Origin: Chrysomallon squamiferum
Taxonomy: Eukaryota > Mollusca > Gastropoda > Neomphalida > Peltospiridae
Direction of reading: 5' to 3'
NCBI GenBank assembly: GCA_012295275.1
Contig: CM022679.1
Coordinates: 27,333,483 to 27,397,482 of the forward strand
DNA length: 64,000 nucleotides
Position 1 is the first letter of the stretch, and every line of letters starts with the position of its first letter. The translations under genes were made by a program, and so were the position numbers. The notes under the pieces were generated by a model that did not search any database, had not been told where the DNA came from, and saw only the letters and a program-made list of their open reading frames with translations. Positions 57,501 through 64,000 of this stretch are shown here, piece after piece.

Positions 57501-57756
57501 AGCACATCAGATTTTAACAGAAAAAGCTAGAGACTAGAAACACAAAAAAAAAAAAATAATAATAATTTAAAATAATAATAATAATAATGTTGTAGAGCTA
57601 TTTTTCACTTATTATTAATCTACTAGTTTTGAATTGTTGCATGTTCCAACTGCAGTCTTCATCTGAACTGAACTCAACACCTGACGAATGTGTTAATGAA
57701 TCTTCCCAGGTACTAACTCTGTGTGTATGTTGTGGTTTTTTTCTGTTTTGTGCGTG

Positions 57757-57823
<67 letters not shown>

Positions 57824-60800
57824 GGGTTTGGGTAAGTGAATGTGTGAGAAATACGCAAGTTTGACTATCTGTATATTTTGTTTTCTTTATCTAAATATTC
57901 TCCTCCTTTTCAATTTCACAAAATGTCTTTCACAAAATGCATGTGTTTTGCTGCTGTCCTTCCCAGAATTCATATATGTTTGCTCACTTTTATTTCTCTT
58001 CCTTTTTCAAAAATAAATATTATAGTTATTAATTTATATCATATATATTAAAATATATTTCTCAAATTTTTGTTAGACCATTTACTTTTATTATTTTGTA
58101 ATATTTTTAATAGATTTTGCCTTATTTAGAAAACAAAGAAAATGTATTACTATTTTTTTTATTCTTTTAGATCAAAAATGAAAATTAACTTTATTAAACA
58201 TTTTACAGTAATAAAGAAAAATTATGTAGTTGGAAAGGAAGCTTTACTGATACAGTTTTACATTTTTGTGTGGTTTCTTTATGTCAGTGGAGGATCTGGA
58301 TGATGATATTTTTATATTTTAAAAAATAATAATAAAAAATAAATAAAAATACAAACCATTACTGTTATACACTACTACTTTTTAAACAGTTTTTTTTACA
58401 TATATTTTCATACTACTTCTTCACATTAATATTAATTTACAAATAGAGTGAATACAATGTTATTTGATACCTTCAACAAACAAAAAGTATCATGATTTTA
58501 GCTTCATATTTTTTACAATAACTGATTAAATCACTTTCATGTCAGGTAACTACACACAAAGCATATTCATTTTAAATGATTATTTGTAATGTCTATAATA
58601 ACTTGATGGTAGTCTGATATGAATATGATCAGGTTAGATAATGTTTAGAAATTTTAATGAAATGTATTATGTGTTACATAGAGATAAACAAAACGTAGCT
58701 ATACTTGTTATGTTGATATGATTTATCCTCAGCTCACTCAGTTAGATGGTTCTGTAAAGGAGTATCTAGAGAAATGGTACGAAGTGGTGCTGCAGTATAT
58801 CACACGCTGTGCCAAACGCCTGGGTCCTCACATCCAATATTTAATATATACAGTAGGTATAACACTGTTTTAATCACTGCTTGTAGCTTATCAGTTTATT
58901 TATTGATTTAACCTCATTCACTATGGAATAAAACATTTTCTTTCATACAGATATATATATATATGTATGTATGCATTATACAATATAAGCTGTGATTGTT
59001 TGTACAGGGTAAACTGTGATACTGTTGTAGTACAAATTAATTCAAACAATGAAACAAGTAATTAAAATGTTCACTCCTTTTCATCTTTTTCTCATTTCTA
59101 AGTGGAATCTGTGTGTGTGTTTGTGTTAAGTGCACGCACACACACACACACATTGCTATGCATATATACAGCAGGTGCAGGTTTTATTTAAAGTGTTCTG
59201 GATAAATTAACATGTTCCTCAAATTATCTAATTAACAATGACAAGCAAAAATAAATAGAACAGTCCTTAAGATGTGTTTTGTTTTAAAAGTTTTAGATAA
59301 AGGGTTGAGCTTAAACTTCCAACGATGAAATGTTGGATTAGTCTTACAAAGTATTTTAGTGTATAAATATGAGGTTTCAATTTTCAGGCACTGTTAGATG
59401 CAAGTTTGGACATAAAAGGTGCTACAAAAGAAGAGGAAGAGGATATTAGAAAGTAGGTCACTGAATTTATCTTTTTTCTTATTATTAAGTCTCTTATCAA
59501 TGGTGACAAATAATGTATGTTTGTGTATATGTGTATGTGTATGTAGATGCAGGTGTACATGTACATTTACTTTGTTTTCCAGGTTTATACAGAGTTGCAG
59601 TATAACTCCTCTAGTTCAGGCAGGACTAGGAGGTGGTTCTCCTACAGACAGTGAACTGCTGTTGTCTTTTGGAGGACAAACCAGTGAGTGGCTCCTACCT
59701 ATAACAGCAAAACTAACACTCAGGGAAGAAACTGTAGCTTTTGATGTCGATGGTAAATTATGACTTATTTGTATTAATATTATTTATTATAATAAATGCA
59801 AGATTATATTTTATATTATGATTGTAGAAGTGCAAAGTCTGTTTTCTTGGTATGTGTGTTTGTGGGGTGTTTTGTTAATTTTGTTTACTAGGATTTAAAT
59901 ATTAGAGGTTTTCAATTATCATTATTATTATTATTATTGTATTATATACATACACTTTATTAACACTTTATTTGCTTGATTTATAAATATGTGATATTAG
60001 TGTCTGTCTGTGACATTTTTGTATTTGTAGGTTTTTCTCCAAGCTGTCAGTTCTGCAAATTGTCAGCTGATCACCTTCTTTCAGGGGAGACAACCAGTGT
60101 AACAAAACTCAGGGACTCTTTAGAAGCTATCAAGTTAGCTGTAAGATAATTTCTTGTTGACTTTGTAATTTTCATTTCATACACCTGAACTGTTACATAA
60201 CTGTGTCATAGTTACTCCTCTCCAATTTTAATTATCATTGTTATTATAATAAAAAAATAAAAAAATAAGAAATAAAGTGCATTTATATCGGCTCTATGGG
60301 TGGGCTGGCATGATTTAATGGACTGGAATTAATTAGATATTAATCTGATCCCAGGACTAGCAAACCAAGCTGTATTTGTATAATAATAATAATAATAATA
60401 CTATTTGCATCTTATAAAAACTGTATAAAAGAATTGAAATGTGGGGTTTTTTTTCAGTTTGTACATAACTTGAACAAATTAAAGAGGTTACTGAAACATG
60501 CTGAAATTGACCACTATGCCCTGTACAGGTGAGAACTGGTGTTAATGTTATATATTTTTTAATTCAAACTTCACTTCATTATACAGTAGAATGAATGTTT
60601 AACAGCATGAAAACACATACACATGCTTAATTTGTAGACAAGCAATTTAAATACTCAAGGATAATTATAGTTAATAAATTTGTTTTAAAAGACATAACCA
60701 TACAATCACGTTAATTTAAATAACGGGCAGGAGTTAATTTGTTTTAACAGACATACACATAAACTCATGTTAATTTAAATAACAGGAGTTAATTTGTGTT

Positions 60801-61049
60801 AACAGATATACACATACACTCATGTTAAATAACGGGAGTTAATTTGTTTTAACAGACATACACATACGTTCATGTTAATTTAAATAACAGGAGTTAATTT
60901 GTTTTAACAGATCTCTGTCGTACTTAAAGAAGTGTGGGGCAGGTGATCTGTTACTTCGCTATGTTCAGCTTGATGCAAACAATGAGACAGTGGATGTTCT
61001 CAATGTCATTCAGGAATTCCTCAAAGAGAAAGGACAACATTTAGTTTAA
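54029..61049 (+). CDS. C17orf75: C17orf75 / Njmu-R1, WDR11-complex subunit
   Basis: Exons: 54029-54207, 54774-54833, 55264-55386, 55660-55812, 56186-56243, 57656-57709, 58733-58852, 59388-59452, 59583-59752, 60031-60140, 60458-60528, 60911-61049 (stop TAA 61047-61049). Phases agree, giving 433 residues. Family landmarks in order: FYSLYTFYP; LSVVATNLPASSETELRTAL…LSR; FRAELDSY; YLEKWYEVVL; and the strongly conserved end HAEIDHYALYRSLSYLKKCG…DLLLRYVQ. In vertebrates this protein joins WDR11 and FAM91A1 in a complex that helps capture endosome-derived AP-1 vesicles at the trans-Golgi. No known enzymatic motif is present. Three in-frame ATGs occur early (codons 1, 12 and 22); codon 22 (MAEESDS) is a plausible alternative start. 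Intron 4 is U12-type and the last acceptor is preceded by tandem copies of itself. Confidence 0.88.
54482..54552. repeat. (AAAT)n microsatellite, C17orf75 intron 1
   Basis: A tetranucleotide AAAT tract of about 60 bp is flanked by short (AAT)n. Confidence 0.9.
55813..56185 (+). other. C17orf75: U12-type (minor spliceosome) GT-AG intron of C17orf75
   Basis: The 5' end reads gtatcctttt, a match to the U12 donor consensus RTATCCTTT. Near the 3' end, ttgcttaac at 56168-56176 matches the U12 branch consensus TTCCTTAAC at 8 of 9 positions. It lies about 10 nt before the terminal cag (56183-56185), in the correct window. This boundary also gives the only in-frame join: TSLDL-FRAELDSY. Confidence 0.9.
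57757..57823. repeat. (GT)n microsatellite, C17orf75 intron 6
   Basis: A GT dinucleotide tract of about 64 bp starts about 45 bp after the exon-6 donor (57709). Confidence 0.95.
60661..60910 (+). repeat. C17orf75: 55-bp minisatellite copying the last C17orf75 acceptor
   Basis: Units of about 55 bp (acatacacataaactcatgtt … gagttaatttgttttaacag) end at 60691 (aaaag variant), 60750, 60805, 60855 and 60910. The last end is the real acceptor of exon 12, gttttaacag|ATCTCTG. The upstream copies are followed by acatac or atatac instead of exon sequence. Confidence 0.9.
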
Positions 61050-63606
61050 AATTTCCGTTATCTGTTAGCTATTTTTTTATTATAATTATTATTTATTGGT
61101 ATTTTTATTTTGAAGGATAAGGACAATTGTGAAAGGGATTCATTGATAATATCTGGATATTACTGATATAAGATTTTTACAGTATTTCGTTGTTGTTTTT
61201 TTTTGTTGTTTTTTTGGATATATGGACATTACCTTTCAAAGAAAGATTTAATACTTTTTCAAGTCAAGGTAGCGTACAATATTGTATATATATATCTCAT
61301 TCATCGGATTAAACCCATCCAGGAACTGTTCATATTTCACTGATTCCCTGTCGTAAAAAAAAAAGGGTTGGTTACGCACAGTTTGTTTAATATTTAAAAT
61401 CATGAATGTGATTTTATGATTTTAGATGGGTGGCTGTCTTTTTTCTTTTCTTTTTTTTAATTTTTTTTTTAATATGCAGTGTTTAGATCAAAAGGTTTTT
61501 GGTCAATCATATCATGTAAGGAACATAATTGTTGTTGTTTGGGTTTTTACTCATAGAACATGATAGCAATAATCTAGTATTGATTTACAATGATAATAAG
61601 CAATTTGCAGAAAGCTTTATACTTTACAGAATGATTCCTTGGCCTGCTATGAAGCACTGGGTAGCTGTTTCTAACTGATGTTTTAGATAAATACATTTTT
61701 TTTTATATGACTCAGATTTTAGACTGAAGCCTGTTTATTGATCTCTTACGTTTCAAGCTGTTTGTTAAGAGATTTGGAGATTAGTTATCTTAATTTTTAT
61801 GGAGTATGCAACATGTTTATAATTTGTATATAAGAACCAAAGGGTGCTCATATATGTATTTTATTATATATTTTGTATGACTGTCTGGATATATATATAT
61901 ATATATATAAATGTGGGTATGTGCTCTATAGGTTTGTAGAGATACATATGTACAAACATGATGAAATAGATCTATTTTAAAACTATTATAAATAATATTT
62001 TAATAAGTTAATTTTGGATTTATCATTTTTAGGTAAAAAGTTTAAAAATAATTTTAAATGTCTTAGCATTTATATTTAGTTTCTTTTTGTAGCTGTTTTT
62101 ATTATTAGTGTATTATTGTATTAAATAAATTTTACTTCTGTGTTGATTGTAACAATGACATTAATTAATGTACTTAAAAAAAATCTCTAAAATTTATTAT
62201 CTATATTTGTTTATTATTAAGTTTTAAGAATGATTTAATTTTGGTATTGTATTTTTAATCTGTGAATGCAGATAGTCTTTACTTTGAAAAACATTTTGAT
62301 ACTCATACACTAACACTGTATCTGAAAATACTCAATTTATACACAATATATTTAAGGAGTTCCTGAATAAATAAATAAATAAATAAATTTGGTAGCAATC
62401 ACATAATGATCAATGATAAAACAATCTCTTCTGGAAGTATATTAAGGATATATATACTGTTTGTTTGTTGTGTCACATATTTACTAAATTATTTTAATAA
62501 ATATTGTAAAATAATAATTATTTGTAGGAAATGTGTAATGTACAAGTAGAATGTAATTTATAATGGGAAAGTATTGTGTTACTACAGCCTATTTGTAATT
62601 TACTGTTAATCATGTAAAACCCCAGATGTAAATAATATCTTTGTTAAGCTGAGTGCCTTATAATATCATCAAATTTTTCACTACATGCTGATTATTAATG
62701 AATATTAAACGTATTTAAAATTAAATTATACTTACGGTTTTTTTTAAATTTATAACCTAACTACAGTTTAAACACACTCACACACATAAATTTAACGTTT
62801 TTTATTTTATTTGTTTGATATATATTTACATGATTTTTGTTGAAAAAAAAAGTGAAAAACAAATAAGACAGGCCCAAAGAATACATACTCATCCAGATAT
62901 ACACGCGCATATGCACATCAGGAATAAATAAATAAATAAATAAAAGTTATTTGTGGACGAAGTCTTCATTAATATTGTTATCATTTATAATTGCATACAA
63001 AATTTCCTAACGAAATTATAAGAATCAGTCACTAATTGTAATAGTAATAAGCAGTATACAACTATACATCAGAATTACCATTTTCTAAAAGTAGATATGA
63101 ACATGTTTTAATAGGCATTTTTAACTACGTTATGACTAGAAACATTTAACATAACAAAACAAAAACAAAAAAACTACGAATTATTCGTATTAAAAACAAA
63201 ATAACTACATTCCAAAATCTATACACAGTACAAATTTATATAAACTCATGATATTCAGTAACGGGAAACGAAAGCAGTTCTAATTCCCATTGTATGGCGT
63301 CATTTCTTTATAATAAATAGGTTGACAACGGCATTTGAATTCCAGACGCCCAGATGTAAACATCTCTAACATCAGGAACTGCAACTGCAATTCTGAACAA
63401 TATTTTCATAGCGTTAAAAATTAACACATGGTTATTATGGAGACAACACTGAGAACTGACCCGTCAAACAAATCAACATATTGCATCAGGAATGGACCTT
63501 TCTAAAAAAAAACACCCTCCGACTATAAGGAAACTGATGCAGAATCAATATCAGCGAAAGAAACATTAACTCTCAGTAATACACTGGGTACAGATCTACT
63601 CATTCA
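61050..63606. other. C17orf75 3' UTR and downstream intergenic sequence
   Basis: No coding exon is supported. AATAAA motifs occur near 62124 and 62366. A few poly-T and TTTA tracts and an (AT)n at 61890-61909 are present. An ATG at 63492 opens a 25-codon basic frame (MDLSKKKHPPTIRKLMQNQY…) without a splice donor before its stop. Confidence 0.5.
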
Positions 63607-63618
63607 CCGGAAGAAAGA

Positions 63619-63621
<3 letters not shown>

Positions 63622-63708
<87 letters not shown>
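63622..63708. repeat. (GA)n microsatellite followed by CA-rich sequence
   Basis: A GA dinucleotide tract of about 86 bp is followed to the window end by degenerate aca/cac repeats. Long open frames on both strands here are repeat translations. Confidence 0.95.
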
Positions 63709-63710
<2 letters not shown>

Positions 63711-64000
63711 ACTACATATATACATGTAGAAACACACACAGACATACACACACGTACACAGAAACAAAATAGGTACGCACAAAGATGCATGTATAAAAAT
63801 ACTGGTCCAATACACAACAGAAACGGACGACAAAAGAGGAAGAGAAACACAAACATACAACATACACAATATGTACACACAAACGAGAGACATACGTACA
63901 CCCAAACGAAAGACAAACACACAGACACCATACAATACATAATATATATAAATAAGATAAACAAAAAGATACATGCACACACAACATAAGCATATGTACA

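Noticed and set aside
63492-63569. Short basic frame MDLSKKKHPPTIRKLMQN…
   Set aside because: Only 25 codons, no donor before the stop and no visible partner exon. It could be the start of a gene beyond the window but cannot be supported.
63596-63993. Long frames at the right edge
   Set aside because: Translations of (GA)n and CA-rich repeats on both strands.

Overview
The window is animal nuclear DNA: very AT-rich, full of simple repeats, and carrying six intron-rich protein-coding genes. Introns are mostly 0.2-2.9 kb. The gene set and a decayed repeat near 15.7 kb that resembles a common molluscan element suggest a lophotrochozoan, most likely a mollusc. The species cannot be fixed from the sequence alone. 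Most exon joins below were derived by hand from splice sites, reading phase and remembered family sequences.

Layout. (1) 378-1317 (+): last three exons of a small membrane protein resembling TMEM243. (2) 4650-10491 (-): a coiled-coil protein ending in a C2HC zinc finger like those of NEMO and optineurin. (3) 16140-36431 (+): a complete HERC4-type E3 ligase with an RCC1 propeller and HECT domain, 1,052 residues over 29 coding exon positions. (4) 40457-44844 (+): a TMEM130-like single-pass glycoprotein. (5) 47460-53292 (-): MEIOB, a meiotic single-strand-DNA-binding protein. (6) 54029-61049 (+): C17orf75/Njmu-R1, a WDR11-complex subunit. Genes 2 and 3 are head to head across about 4.6 kb that holds a deleted Tigger-like transposon and a long palindrome. 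Genes 4 and 5 converge. Genes 5 and 6 diverge from an interval of about 0.7 kb. The genes belong to unrelated pathways and show no sign of acting as a unit.

Main observations. HERC4 has two adjacent 48-nt versions of one exon, separated by only 52 nt, which look mutually exclusive and would swap 16 residues in the HECT N-lobe. Several introns carry minisatellites whose unit copies, or closely resembles, the neighbouring splice site, so the true donor or acceptor sits at the edge of an array of decoys. The clearest cases are the coiled-coil gene (about 19 extra donors) and the last C17orf75 intron (about 5 acceptor copies). HERC4 has an in-frame TGA in a conserved propeller exon and a GC-AG intron. 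C17orf75 has a U12-type intron. An hAT-type element lies in TMEM130 intron 1.
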